Origin: an uncultured Prochlorococcus sp.
Lineage (GTDB): Bacteria; Cyanobacteriota; Cyanobacteriia; PCC-6307; Cyanobiaceae
Direction: 5' to 3'
NCBI GenBank assembly: GCA_902590775.1
Contig: CACIYC010000010.1
Coordinates: 1 to 46,622 of the forward strand
DNA length: 46,622 nucleotides
Positions 36,734 through 45,152 of the stretch are shown here, in pieces. The notes under the pieces were generated by a model, which saw only the letters and a list, made by a program, of their open reading frames with translations, ran no database searches and was not told the DNA's origin. The position numbers and the translations under genes were made by a program. The first letter of the stretch is position 1. Each line of letters opens with the position of its first letter.

Positions 36734-37735
36734 TTATTTAGATAGCTCTAGCATAAGGTTAATCGGTTTTATTGCTTTGTCTATAGTATCTTTATCAAGA
36801 ATCACTTCTGGCTCCAATGTCTCAAGTGATTTTATTACTTTTTGAATAGTATTTAGTCTCATATGTGGACATGCATTACAACTGCATCCATCTACTCCGG
36901 GAACTTCAAAGAATTGTTTATGTGGTTGTTTTAATTTCATTTGATAAATAATTCCAGGCTCAGTTAAGACTATGAACTCTTTCATCGAAGATTCTTGAAT
37001 GTATTTTAAAAGCTTGCTTGTAGAACCTATAAAATCTGAATATTGAAGTAATACTTCTGTGCATTCTGGATGTGCAATAATTTCAGAATCTGGATGCATT
37101 AGTTTTAGTTTTAATACAGCTTCTTCGCTAAAAGTTTCATGAACTACACATGATCCAGGCCACAATTTCATTTTTCTACCGCTTTGTTTCTCTACCCACC
37201 TTCCCAAATTCTTGTCAGGGGAAAATATAATAGGAATTTCTTTTGGTATTTTTTTTACTAGATCTACTGCATTGCTACTTGTGCAAATTAAGTCACTTTG
37301 TGCTTTAACTCCAGCTGTGCAATTGATATAACTTATAACATAATGATCAGGATATTTATTTATAAATTTCTTAAATTCATCCTCAGGACAATCATCTGCG
37401 AGAGAGCATCCTGCTTCCATATCAGGTATTAAAACTTTCTTATTAGGACTAATTATTTTGGCTGTTTCAGCCATAAAATGAACTCCACAAAATAATATTA
37501 CATCGGCATTTGTTTCGGCAGCTTTACGCGATAGCTCTAGTGAATCTCCGATGAAATGTGCTATATCCTGAATTTCTTCGTCTTGATAATAGTGAGCAAG
37601 AATTACAGCATTATTTTTATCGCATAATTCTGCGATATGTCGTTTTGTTTCTTCCCTCTTAACGTGAGGCGGTACAACAACCGTCTGTAGCGAAGAATTT
37701 CTTCTATCCAGTTTCTTAGAAGCAATTTGAGGCAG
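36734..37735 (-). CDS. nadA: Quinolinate synthase, non-canonical start
   Basis: Iron-sulfur enzyme condensing iminoaspartate with dihydroxyacetone phosphate for NAD synthesis. An ATG start at 37474 would leave out the first Fe-S cysteine (FCGVHF), so the coding frame must reach upstream. It is open to a stop at 37796-37798 and encodes VVVPPHVKREE...VILAHYYQDEEIQD...FCGVHFMAETAKI. There is no ATG, GTG or TTG in this stretch; CTG at 37733-37735 (MPQIASKKL) is my best guess, with ATT/ATA or a second CTG (37709-37711) as alternatives. The later cysteines are in PGSCVVH and GCSCNACPHM. About 333 residues. Confidence 0.85.
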   Translation of the reverse strand: MPQIASKKLDRRNSSLQTVVVPPHVKREETKRHIAELCDKNNAVILAHYYQDEEIQDIAHFIGDSLELSRKAAETNADVILFCGVHFMAETAKIISPNKKVLIPDMEAGCSLADDCPEDEFKKFINKYPDHYVISYINCTAGVKAQSDLICTSSNAVDLVKKIPKEIPIIFSPDKNLGRWVEKQSGRKMKLWPGSCVVHETFSEEAVLKLKLMHPDSEIIAHPECTEVLLQYSDFIGSTSKLLKYIQESSMKEFIVLTEPGIIYQMKLKQPHKQFFEVPGVDGCSCNACPHMRLNTIQKVIKSLETLEPEVILDKDTIDKAIKPINLMLELSK

Positions 37736-37769
37736 TATAGAACTTGGTATTAGTTTTATTCTGACTTTT

Positions 37770-38600
37770 ATTCGTATCGCTATTGTAGGGGATCTTCATG
37801 GTTCGTGGTTTAAGGAAGATCATGAATTGTTGGTTGCTTTAGATCCTGACGCAACTCTTTTCGTAGGAGATCTAAGCGATGGTGATTTAAAGCTTGTTAA
37901 GGCTATTGCTTCAATTGAGTTGCCGACAGCTGTCATCCTTGGGAACCATGACAGAGGTAAAGATCTTTCAGGCTTTCAATTAAAAGCTCAATTGTCTTTG
38001 TTAGGTGAAAAAGACTGTTCTTGGTCTTATTGGTATCACCCTTCAATATCAATTGTTGGGGCCAGACCATGTAGTCCTGGAGGAGGTTATTATCTTTATT
38101 CTCAGGTCTCAGCTCTTTATGGTCAATTAAGTTTTGATGAGTCTGTTAACAGAATTGTCAATGCTGCAAGGCAAGCTCCTAAAGAATTACCTCTAATTGT
38201 TCTTGCTCATTCAGGACCGACAGGATTGGGCTCTGATTCTACAAGTCCTTGCGGGCGTGATTGGAAAAAACCATATATAGACTGGGGAGATAAGGATTTG
38301 GAAATTGCAATTGATGAAATTAGAAAATTTAGAAAATTAGAACTAGTAGTTTTTGGCCATATGCACCACAAATTAAAACAAGGTAAAGGTAATAGAAAAA
38401 CTTTTATTTTTGACCATATTAGAAATACTGCTTTTTTAAATGCAGCTTCTGTCCCAAGAAAAATAAATGATCTTGATGGTCAAATGTTGACTCATTTGAC
38501 ATGGGTAGAATTTCTAGATAATGAACTTATACATGCATCACATAGATGGTTTCGTTTAGATTATTCTTTGGCATATGAGGAAAGATTGTTTAACTTATAG
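37770..38600 (+). CDS. Calcineurin-like metallophosphatase, non-canonical start
   Basis: About 276 residues. The metal motifs are GDLHG (DxH), FVGDLSDGD (GDxxD), GNHDRG, AHSGPTG and GHMHH. The first TTG in frame (37827) would drop the essential GDLHG motif, so translation must begin upstream of it. In that stretch only ATT (37770: RIAIVGDLHG) or CTG (37761) can serve, with no ATG, GTG or TTG before the in-frame stop at 37728-37730. Homologues begin just before the RIAVVGDLHG motif, so ATT 37770 is the most natural. Substrate unknown. Divergent from nadA with almost no intergenic sequence. Confidence 0.82.
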   Translation: MRIAIVGDLHGSWFKEDHELLVALDPDATLFVGDLSDGDLKLVKAIASIELPTAVILGNHDRGKDLSGFQLKAQLSLLGEKDCSWSYWYHPSISIVGARPCSPGGGYYLYSQVSALYGQLSFDESVNRIVNAARQAPKELPLIVLAHSGPTGLGSDSTSPCGRDWKKPYIDWGDKDLEIAIDEIRKFRKLELVVFGHMHHKLKQGKGNRKTFIFDHIRNTAFLNAASVPRKINDLDGQMLTHLTWVEFLDNELIHASHRWFRLDYSLAYEERLFNL

Positions 38601-38607
38601 TTTTTAA

Positions 38608-39378
38608 TTATTCTTGTAGCTTCTTTTGGGTAGCATTTCTTGTTAATATATAGGCAATTATTGAACATGTAATAAATGAGACAATATTTCTAGATACAGG
38701 AAGTATTTCATTGGTTCTAGTAATAATAGGAGCAATGCCAAATACACCAAAAAGCATTATCCATAATGGTGACATTAGTAATAACCATTTCCAAGCAATA
38801 AATTCATTAGAATTTTTAGGAACAGCAGCTGCACCTGCTATAAGACCACCAAGTAAGGATGTAGCAAATGTCCATATCCATTGCTCTTTTGGTAGTCCTG
38901 GAACTACATTGCACCCTCCTTTACTTAAACATAATTTCACAGTATTAATAGAATCTATAATTGAACCATCTTCGCCGTGTTCTTTTACATAAAATTGGTT
39001 TCCATATCTATTTTGTAGCTCTACCCAAAAAATTCTTGGCAAAAGAGCAAAATAAGCTTCACCAACATTAAAATTTAAAAGGTTACCGCCTCGAGGATCT
39101 GCTATTAATATCAGGGTTGTTTCATCTATATTCCAAAACTCTCTTATTGCAAGCCCAGGTGTTTGTTCAAATTGTGTGAGTACTTTTATCTTCCAACCCG
39201 TTTCGTTTTCGTAATTATTTAATGAAACTTCTAGATCATCTCTTTGATTTTCACTTAGTGATTTTGCAAGATCTATAATAGGAGTTTGTTGTTCTGGTAG
39301 TAAATCAATATTTCCTGAAGCAGATGCGGGCAAACATAATGTTATAGAAAAAAATAGAATCAGAATAAGTCTTTTCAT
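38608..39378 (-). CDS. TPM-domain membrane protein, Psb32/TLP18.3-like
   Basis: 256 residues from ATG 39378 (MKRLILIL). Signal peptide at 1-20 (LCLPASASG), a TPM-type domain (about 30-135: LAKSLSENQRDDLEVSLNNYENETGWKIKV..., DETTLILIADPRGGNLL, WVELQNRYGNQF) and three hydrophobic segments near the C-terminus. In photosynthetic organisms this architecture is linked to photosystem II repair (Psb32, TLP18.3), which I infer. The longer frame to 39510 overlaps the divergent MidA-like gene and lacks the signal peptide at its start, so I reject it. Confidence 0.72.
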   Translation of the reverse strand: MKRLILILFFSITLCLPASASGNIDLLPEQQTPIIDLAKSLSENQRDDLEVSLNNYENETGWKIKVLTQFEQTPGLAIREFWNIDETTLILIADPRGGNLLNFNVGEAYFALLPRIFWVELQNRYGNQFYVKEHGEDGSIIDSINTVKLCLSKGGCNVVPGLPKEQWIWTFATSLLGGLIAGAAAVPKNSNEFIAWKWLLLMSPLWIMLFGVFGIAPIITRTNEILPVSRNIVSFITCSIIAYILTRNATQKKLQE

Positions 39379-39439
39379 GTAAATGCATATGGTTTTAAGC
39401 TCTCCCATTTTTCTCCTTAACCTTTGTCCATTTTGACTG

Positions 39440-40639
39440 ATGAATAGCTCATTTGTGGATTGTCCTAGCTGGCTTGCAGATCTTATGGAGCAAGCTGGGG
39501 GGACTGTCAAGTTCTCTCAATTCATGAATTGGGCATTAAATTACCCTTCCAAGGGATACTATTCTTCTGGAAAGCTTTGCATTGGTAAAAAAGGTGATTT
39601 TGTTACATCTCCATCACTAGGACCAGAGTTCTGTGATTTGTTGACAGATCAAATTTATGAATGGATAGAGTTTCTAGATAAACACAAAGATGACTATTCT
39701 GTAGTTTCTATTGTTGATATAGGTCCTGGTGAAGGTGATCTATCTTATTTTTTACTTTCAGGTTTGAAAAGAAAATATCCTTTTATACTTAGAAAAATTG
39801 AATTGGTATTAGTAGAGATTAATCAAGGAATGATGAATAGACAGAAGAGTAGACTTGCACCTATTAATGATATATCTATTCGCTGGACTACTTTAGAGGA
39901 TTTATCTAAAAGTCCTGTTAAAGGTATACTTATTGCACATGAAATTTTAGATGCATTACCTGTTGATAGAATTACTTGGAGTGAAAATAAATTATATTTA
40001 CAAGGAGTAAAATTAGAAAAGCTAAATTCTAAAAATTACATAAATTTCTGTAAACTTCCTCTCCCTGAATCTATAGCTAAGGAAATAGATCATGCAAATA
40101 AAACTACAAAATGTCTTATTCCTCCACCAGATGTTTCAGATAACTGGACAAGTGAATGGCATTCTAGTTTATCAACTTGGCTTTTTAATGCCTCTTTAAG
40201 TTTGAATCTAGGATGTTTATTGATTATTGATTATGCTCTTGAAGCCCATCAATATTATAAGTCATCTAGATTAGATGGGACTTTACTTTCATATAAATCT
40301 CAAAAGGCAAGTAATAATATTTTAGAAACAGCTGGATATTCTGATATCACAGCACATTTATGTTTAGAGATTTTATATTTAGCAGCAAAAAGTACATTTT
40401 GGGAATTTATAGGTGAAAGAAAACAAGGGTTAGCATTACTTTCTTTAGGATTGGCTGAAAAAATTAGTTCTATAAGTTATGTTCATAATAATGATCTATC
40501 ACTTGCATTAAACAAACGAGAAAATTTATTACGTCTTGTTGATCCATCTGGATTAGGAGACTTTAGATGGATTTTATTTCAAAAGGGAAATATATCTTTG
40601 CCTGCTAAATTTTTATCGGATCCTATTAATATTGATTAA
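39440..40639 (+). CDS. MidA/NDUFAF7-type methyltransferase (DUF185)
   Basis: 399 residues. N-terminal GKKGDFVTSPSLGPEFCDLL and SAM motif VDIGPGEGDLS identify the DUF185 family; the eukaryotic member NDUFAF7 methylates an arginine of a complex I subunit during assembly, and IAHEILDALPVDR is the acidic post-motif. Since NDH-1 is the cyanobacterial complex I relative, a similar target is possible but unproven. ATG 39440. Convergent with aroB, overlapping by four bases; divergent from the Psb32-like gene. Confidence 0.82.
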   Translation: MNSSFVDCPSWLADLMEQAGGTVKFSQFMNWALNYPSKGYYSSGKLCIGKKGDFVTSPSLGPEFCDLLTDQIYEWIEFLDKHKDDYSVVSIVDIGPGEGDLSYFLLSGLKRKYPFILRKIELVLVEINQGMMNRQKSRLAPINDISIRWTTLEDLSKSPVKGILIAHEILDALPVDRITWSENKLYLQGVKLEKLNSKNYINFCKLPLPESIAKEIDHANKTTKCLIPPPDVSDNWTSEWHSSLSTWLFNASLSLNLGCLLIIDYALEAHQYYKSSRLDGTLLSYKSQKASNNILETAGYSDITAHLCLEILYLAAKSTFWEFIGERKQGLALLSLGLAEKISSISYVHNNDLSLALNKRENLLRLVDPSGLGDFRWILFQKGNISLPAKFLSDPINID

Positions 40640-41742
40640 TTTAATGAACTAAGTAATTTATAAATTTGGTCTTCCTTGATTTTATTTACTAATTTTACTT
40701 TACCAATTTCTGTAGCTAATATAAACCTTATGTGCCCATCCTTTACTTTTTTATCTGCTCTAAGTGACCTTAAAACTAAATCCTCATCTAGATTTGGCCA
40801 TTTTATTGGAAGCCCAGCTTTAATTAATAATTCATTTTGTCTTTTTGCCTCAGCTTTCGACCAAAGGTTTTCTTGAAGTGATAATTGGCCTGCTATAACC
40901 ATTCCTATAGAAACAGCTTCTCCATGGAGAAATTTCCCATAGCCACTCAATGCTTCAACTACATGACCAAATGTATGACCATAATTTAATGTAGCTCTTA
41001 ATCCATTCTCTTTTTCGTCTTTTTCTACAATTTTGGCCTTAGCTTTTATTGATTTAGTAATAATTTCAAGTAAAAAATTTCTGTCTATTGATTCAAGATT
41101 CTTTAGATCTTTTGCTTCCTCTAGCTTCTCAAATAACTCCTTATCTCCAATTACGCCATATTTTATAATTTCAGCCATTCCTGCACGAAATTCTCTTTCT
41201 GGAAGTGTATTTAGAGTATCAATATCTATCAAAACCAATTTAGGTTGATGAAATGCTCCAATTAGATTTTTACCTTTTGGATGATTGACACCTGTTTTTC
41301 CGCCAACAGAAGCATCTACCATAGATAGAAGAGTCGTAGGTACTTGAATAAATGAAATCCCCCTAAGCCATGTTGCTGCTGCAAAGCCAACCATATCTCC
41401 AATCACGCCTCCTCCTAAAGCAATCATTAGGGAGCCTCTTTCAAGCTTGTGTTCATACGCAGCATCATGAATTAGAGCGATACTTTCAGTTGTCTTTTGA
41501 TCTTCTCCAGCTTCAATTGTCAGAAGCCGTGGTTCGTATCCTTCATTTTGAATGCTTTTAATGAAAGAAGAGCTATATGGCTTTGATACATCAGGATTAG
41601 TTACTACAAGAATTTTTGTTCCAATCGAGTATTTAAGTTGTTTTAGTTGAAAACCAATGTCATAGATAGTATTTGAGCCAACTAAAACCTCATAGGAGTT
41701 CTTTATTAAGTTGACTTTGATGTGAGTGATGTCTTGATACAC
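40636..41742 (-). CDS. aroB: 3-dehydroquinate synthase
   Basis: Second step of the shikimate pathway; aroA of the same pathway is at 1.5-2.8 kb. 368 residues. NAD and substrate segments: GEDQKTTESI, LGGGVIGDMVGFAAATW, VPTTLLSMVDASVGGKTG, GAFHQPKLV and RAGMAEIIKYG, with zinc ligands in the NYGHTFGHV and LHGEAVSIG segments. Start codon is GTG (41740-41742); no ATG in frame precedes the conserved core. Divergent from purK, with 80 bp between. Confidence 0.95.
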   Translation of the reverse strand: MYQDITHIKVNLIKNSYEVLVGSNTIYDIGFQLKQLKYSIGTKILVVTNPDVSKPYSSSFIKSIQNEGYEPRLLTIEAGEDQKTTESIALIHDAAYEHKLERGSLMIALGGGVIGDMVGFAAATWLRGISFIQVPTTLLSMVDASVGGKTGVNHPKGKNLIGAFHQPKLVLIDIDTLNTLPEREFRAGMAEIIKYGVIGDKELFEKLEEAKDLKNLESIDRNFLLEIITKSIKAKAKIVEKDEKENGLRATLNYGHTFGHVVEALSGYGKFLHGEAVSIGMVIAGQLSLQENLWSKAEAKRQNELLIKAGLPIKWPNLDEDLVLRSLRADKKVKDGHIRFILATEIGKVKLVNKIKEDQIYKLLSSLN

Positions 41743-41764
41743 AAGATAAATAATGAAATTATAG

Positions 41765-41820
41765 AAATAGCCCCAACTTTTGTTGGGTTGCTTTATATAA
41801 GCTAACTGTTGAGGCTATTT
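41765..41820 (+). promoter_or_regulatory. Candidate structured leader before purK
   Basis: In the 80 bp between the aroB and purK starts an outer stem AAATAGCC/GGCTATTT (41765-41772 with 41813-41820) encloses two hairpins: CCAAC-TTTT-GTTGG at 41773-41786 and GCTT-TATAT-AAGC at 41790-41802. The outer stem ends two bases before the purK TTG start, so folding could hide the ribosome site. Only three pairings were seen by eye; function is inferred. Confidence 0.4.
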
Positions 41821-41822
41821 AA

Positions 41823-42995
41823 TTGGAACAGATTCATCATCAAAAATTTTCTATTGGTGTAGTTGGTGGAGGGCAGCTAGCTAAAATGCTTGCCATAGAG
41901 GGCGAGAGGCTAGGAATAGATGTGATTGTTCAAACTGGTTCGAAATCAGACCCAGCAGTTTCAAGTGCATGCAGCATGGTTTTTGCAGATACAAAAGATA
42001 TACAAGGAACTAGGCAATTAGCTAGTCAAACTAATTGTGTGACTTTTGAAAATGAATGGGTTGATATAGATAGTTTATTGCTATTGGAAGATGCAGGAGT
42101 TTCATTTGTTCCAGAACTGTCTTCATTACTTCCATTGATAAATAAGCTTTCTCAAAGAAAACTTTTAAATAATCTAAATATTCTTGGACCTAATTGGTTG
42201 TCATTATCTACATTTAAATTAAATGATTTGAATTTACCTGCTAATTGGAGATTCCCTTTAATGGCAAAATCTTCTATAGGAGGATATGACGGGAAAGGAA
42301 CTAAAGTAATTAATGATTATAAGGGGTTATCTGAATTACTTAGCAAAGTTGATCCCAAAGAGTGGTTTATTGAAGAATGGATAGACTATAAAAAAGAGCT
42401 TTCCCTTGTAATATCAAGAGATAAGAAAGGTAAAGTTTTGACCTTTCCTTTGATGGAGACCTTCCAGACTAATCAAATTTGTGATTGGGTTTTAGCACCT
42501 TCGGATGTAAGTCATCAAGTTATGGCAATTGCTAATAATATTGGTATTTCTCTGGTAAGAGAATTAAATTACGTTGGCGTTATTGCTATAGAATTTTTTT
42601 ATGGAGATAGGGGCTTGTTAGTAAATGAAATTGCACCTAGAACTCATAATTCTGCTCATTTATCGATTGAGGCATGTAAAAGTAATCAATTTGAGCATCA
42701 AATAGCTATTGCAGCAGGATTATCTTTTGCAGAACCAGATCTTGTCGCTCCTGGAGCAATTATGGTAAATTTATTGGGTTTTAAAGAAGAAAACAATGAT
42801 TCAGCAGAAAAACGTTTAAAACTTCTACAAAAAATATCCGGTTTAAGTATTCATTGGTACAAAAAAGACAATAATACTCCAGGACGTAAACTTGGACATG
42901 TAACTAAATTGCTTGATTCAAAAGATAAAAATGATCGCAGAAAAGAAGCATTAAATTTGAGAAATCATATACGTACTATTTGGCCTATAGAATAA
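41823..42995 (+). CDS. purK: 5-(carboxyamino)imidazole ribonucleotide synthase
   Basis: ATP-grasp enzyme of purine synthesis that carboxylates AIR at the amine. 390 residues. N-terminal GVVGGGQLAKMLAIEGERLG, ATP-grasp segments KSSIGGYDGKGT and EEWIDYKKELSLV, and NEIAPRTHNSAHLSIEAC are typical PurK blocks. Start codon is TTG at 41823 (MEQIHHQ); the first ATG is far too late. The TTG lies directly behind a possible stem-loop leader. The 6Sa RNA gene starts about 20 bp after the stop, a conserved arrangement in cyanobacteria where 6Sa can be made from the purK transcript. Confidence 0.95.
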   Translation: MEQIHHQKFSIGVVGGGQLAKMLAIEGERLGIDVIVQTGSKSDPAVSSACSMVFADTKDIQGTRQLASQTNCVTFENEWVDIDSLLLLEDAGVSFVPELSSLLPLINKLSQRKLLNNLNILGPNWLSLSTFKLNDLNLPANWRFPLMAKSSIGGYDGKGTKVINDYKGLSELLSKVDPKEWFIEEWIDYKKELSLVISRDKKGKVLTFPLMETFQTNQICDWVLAPSDVSHQVMAIANNIGISLVRELNYVGVIAIEFFYGDRGLLVNEIAPRTHNSAHLSIEACKSNQFEHQIAIAAGLSFAEPDLVAPGAIMVNLLGFKEENNDSAEKRLKLLQKISGLSIHWYKKDNNTPGRKLGHVTKLLDSKDKNDRRKEALNLRNHIRTIWPIE

Positions 42996-43015
42996 GGTAT
43001 TTTGATATCTTATTA

Positions 43016-43198
43016 TTGAACTGTTTTGTTGGTGATGATCCTTTAAGTGCTCTGATCTGACTCTCTTTCGACATGAGGAGTCTGTCGTGCTGGAGAAGTA
43101 AACCAGTCTTGTAACTGGAAATGGAACCTCACTTTGACTCTTCTTCTGGTTTTTCCAGGTCGAACGCTTCAGGCACACGGCAAAACGGTTCAACTTTT
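43016..43198 (+). ncRNA. ssaA: 6Sa RNA (ssaA / Yfr7)
   Basis: About 183 bases, richer in GC than the neighbours. The ends pair: TTGAACTGTTTTGTTGGTG at the 5' side pairs (with GU pairs) with the 3' stretch CACACGGCAAAACGGTTCAA. Inside are smaller hairpins such as CCAGT-CTTGTA-ACTGG and GACTC/GAGTC around a large bulge, giving the long rod with central bubble expected of 6S RNA, which binds RNA polymerase. A -10-like TATCTT at 43006-43011 fits a start near 43017. The place directly behind purK is where cyanobacterial 6Sa genes lie. Ends are approximate. Confidence 0.8.
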
Positions 43199-43253
43199 AT
43201 CAGAAATAATTTCTATTAAAAAATCTAATATTATTAATTATTGATTAAGTCTT

Positions 43254-43415
43254 TTAAATAGCTATATAAGTAAACGGAACTATTACTTGAACTAAACTAA
43301 ATGCTAATACTATAAGTATAACAATTAATATTGAAGTAATTAAAGCTGCCTGAAGTGGTGTGCAATCTTTCCAAATGGAAGCAAAGATTTTTTTTATTAA
43401 TCGGATAAAGATCAT
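43254..43415 (-). CDS. 53-residue membrane protein coupled to the carbamoyltransferase (DUF5989-like)
   Basis: Translation from ATG 43415 gives MIFIRLIKKIFASIWKDCTP followed by a hydrophobic helix (about 22-47) and the ending VPFTYIAI. The ATG overlaps the carbamoyltransferase stop by ATGA, so it is almost surely translated after it. Size, basic start, one helix and a PF-Y-I ending resemble the tiny DUF5989-type membrane proteins found next to NodU/CmcH carbamoyltransferases. The match is by pattern only. It could be a membrane partner or anchor for the enzyme. Confidence 0.65.
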   Translation of the reverse strand: MIFIRLIKKIFASIWKDCTPLQAALITSILIVILIVLAFSLVQVIVPFTYIAI

Positions 43416-45148
43416 TTAATTATTTTTTGGTAAAGGCCTAAATCAGTTAAAAGGTATTCTAATGGAGATAATGAACAAACCATAATTCCATCTATAAGAT
43501 CAAAACATGTTGGATCCCCACTTAAATTTATAGATGAATTTGCTAGTATCTCTATTCCTTTCGGACTCATTAAATCTAATAACTGATCAAGTATTGATCC
43601 TTCTTTTACAATTTGAATTCTTGCTGATCCATCAACATGAGTAACAGGAAAATCCCTAGATATACTATTTTCTTTACACATACATGTAGCAGTCATTGAA
43701 TAGTAACTCGTTATTAATGCATCTTCGAGGCAATAATATTTTTTAGCAATACCAAGTTTCATTGCAGGAGCTGTTGGTCTAAATGGACTTCGATTCTTTA
43801 TTACTGTATTTAGTCTTTCTACTGATTCTTTATTTAAACCATTACAAATTAATGATCTATTGCCTAGAGCTCTTGGACCAGTTTCACTATTTGATATTAT
43901 TGTACCAATAATCTCCCCTTTTTGAATAAGCTTTGATGTTATTAATAGCGATTCTTCTTTATTCATAGTTATTAGTCTAAACTTATTTGATAATAATTTT
44001 TCTATTTGATCACTTTGCTCAGATGCAGAATATTTGGATGGATATAAGCTAGGAGTTGTGATATTAGTTTTATTATTTGTTGATTGTAAATATCCATACA
44101 TACCTGTCCCAATTGCGGCCCCAGAGTCTCCGGGACTTGGTGGAACTATTATTTCTTCAACAAAGTCAAGTTTTGCTAATGAATCTAGAGAGGCAGAATT
44201 TAGAGCTACTCCTCCAGAAAAAAGGAAAATATTGGAATTAGTTATTTTATATGCATGTTCAAAAATCTTAATTAGAATCTTAATAGTTATATCTTGTGCT
44301 CCTCTAGCTATATCTGCATATTTTTGAAAATCATCATCCTTAGGCAATAAAGGTTTAAATGGATTTCTAGGTTCTCCTAATAGATAAATAAGATTCTTGC
44401 TGTAGGAATCAATTATACTTTTATAAAAACTAAAATATTCAAGATCTAATTTTATTTTATTACTACAATCGTCCCAATTAATTAATTTACCTATTATTTT
44501 GGCATAACGACTATCTTTATTACCGTAAGCTGATAATCCCATTACTTTATACTCCCCTTCATTGATATTAAATCCTAAGAAATCTGTTATAGCAGAATAG
44601 AATAAGCCAAGTGAATGAGGATATTCTGATGACCAGATCTCTTTTATGTTATGCATATCTTTTATATAACTGATCGAAGCTGTACTTCTATCACCAAATC
44701 CATCTACAACTATTGAGCAAATATTCTTTTGTATATTTGAATATGTAAGAGCTGTTAAAGTATGAGCTAAGTGATGGTCAATATAACTAAGCTTTTGTTC
44801 GTTTCCTGGAAAATACTTTGCAAGGTCAATAAAACAGCTGATAGATGCTTTGTTGAAATTTCTAAGTTGATGGATTATGAAACTATTACTTTGAGGAATA
44901 TACATAGAAGCAATTTTAAGAGGTATTAAGTAAGCACTTAAAGGTTTTTCATAGAAAATAATCCGTTCAATATTAATTGCTTGAATATTATTATTTTTTA
45001 ATATCCGATCTATGGATCTTCTTGGGAAAGATCTATCTCCTTTAATTCTACTTAAAGATTCTTCTTTACAGTAATCTATTAAATTTCCTTCTTTATCAAC
45101 TAAAGAAACTGCTGATTCGTGATTATATGCTGAAATACCAATAAACAT
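43412..45148 (-). CDS. O-carbamoyltransferase (NodU/CmcH/SxtI family)
   Basis: 578 residues. These enzymes make carbamoyl-adenylate from carbamoyl phosphate and ATP and transfer the carbamoyl group to a hydroxyl on a sugar or secondary metabolite. The N-terminal Kae1-like half carries SYIDHHLAHT (His125, His126, His129), DGFGD at 149-153, EGEYKVMGLSAYG near 197-209 and FSGGVALNS; the C-terminal half carries ETGPRALGNRSLICN and NRSPFRPTAPA. All motifs look intact. Four bp after a ferritin-like gene and overlapping a 53-residue membrane ORF, so part of a three-gene operon. The acceptor substrate is unknown. Confidence 0.88.
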   Translation of the reverse strand: MFIGISAYNHESAVSLVDKEGNLIDYCKEESLSRIKGDRSFPRRSIDRILKNNNIQAINIERIIFYEKPLSAYLIPLKIASMYIPQSNSFIIHQLRNFNKASISCFIDLAKYFPGNEQKLSYIDHHLAHTLTALTYSNIQKNICSIVVDGFGDRSTASISYIKDMHNIKEIWSSEYPHSLGLFYSAITDFLGFNINEGEYKVMGLSAYGNKDSRYAKIIGKLINWDDCSNKIKLDLEYFSFYKSIIDSYSKNLIYLLGEPRNPFKPLLPKDDDFQKYADIARGAQDITIKILIKIFEHAYKITNSNIFLFSGGVALNSASLDSLAKLDFVEEIIVPPSPGDSGAAIGTGMYGYLQSTNNKTNITTPSLYPSKYSASEQSDQIEKLLSNKFRLITMNKEESLLITSKLIQKGEIIGTIISNSETGPRALGNRSLICNGLNKESVERLNTVIKNRSPFRPTAPAMKLGIAKKYYCLEDALITSYYSMTATCMCKENSISRDFPVTHVDGSARIQIVKEGSILDQLLDLMSPKGIEILANSSINLSGDPTCFDLIDGIMVCSLSPLEYLLTDLGLYQKIIK

Positions 45149-45152
45149 TATA

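Noticed and set aside
36734-37474. nadA starting at the first ATG (246 residues)
   Set aside because: It would lose the first Fe-S cysteine and the substrate-binding N-terminal third.
37797-37799. ATG at 37799 on the minus strand as nadA start
   Set aside because: It is in another frame (27 codons to a stop); joining it to nadA would need a frameshift, for which there is no sign such as a slippery run.
39379-39510. N-terminal extension of the Psb32-like protein
   Set aside because: It overlaps the divergent MidA-like start and would bury the signal peptide at residue 45.
42951-43193. 80-residue minus-strand frame behind purK
   Set aside because: It lies on the complement of the 6Sa RNA and the purK end, has no family look, and its composition reflects the RNA structure.
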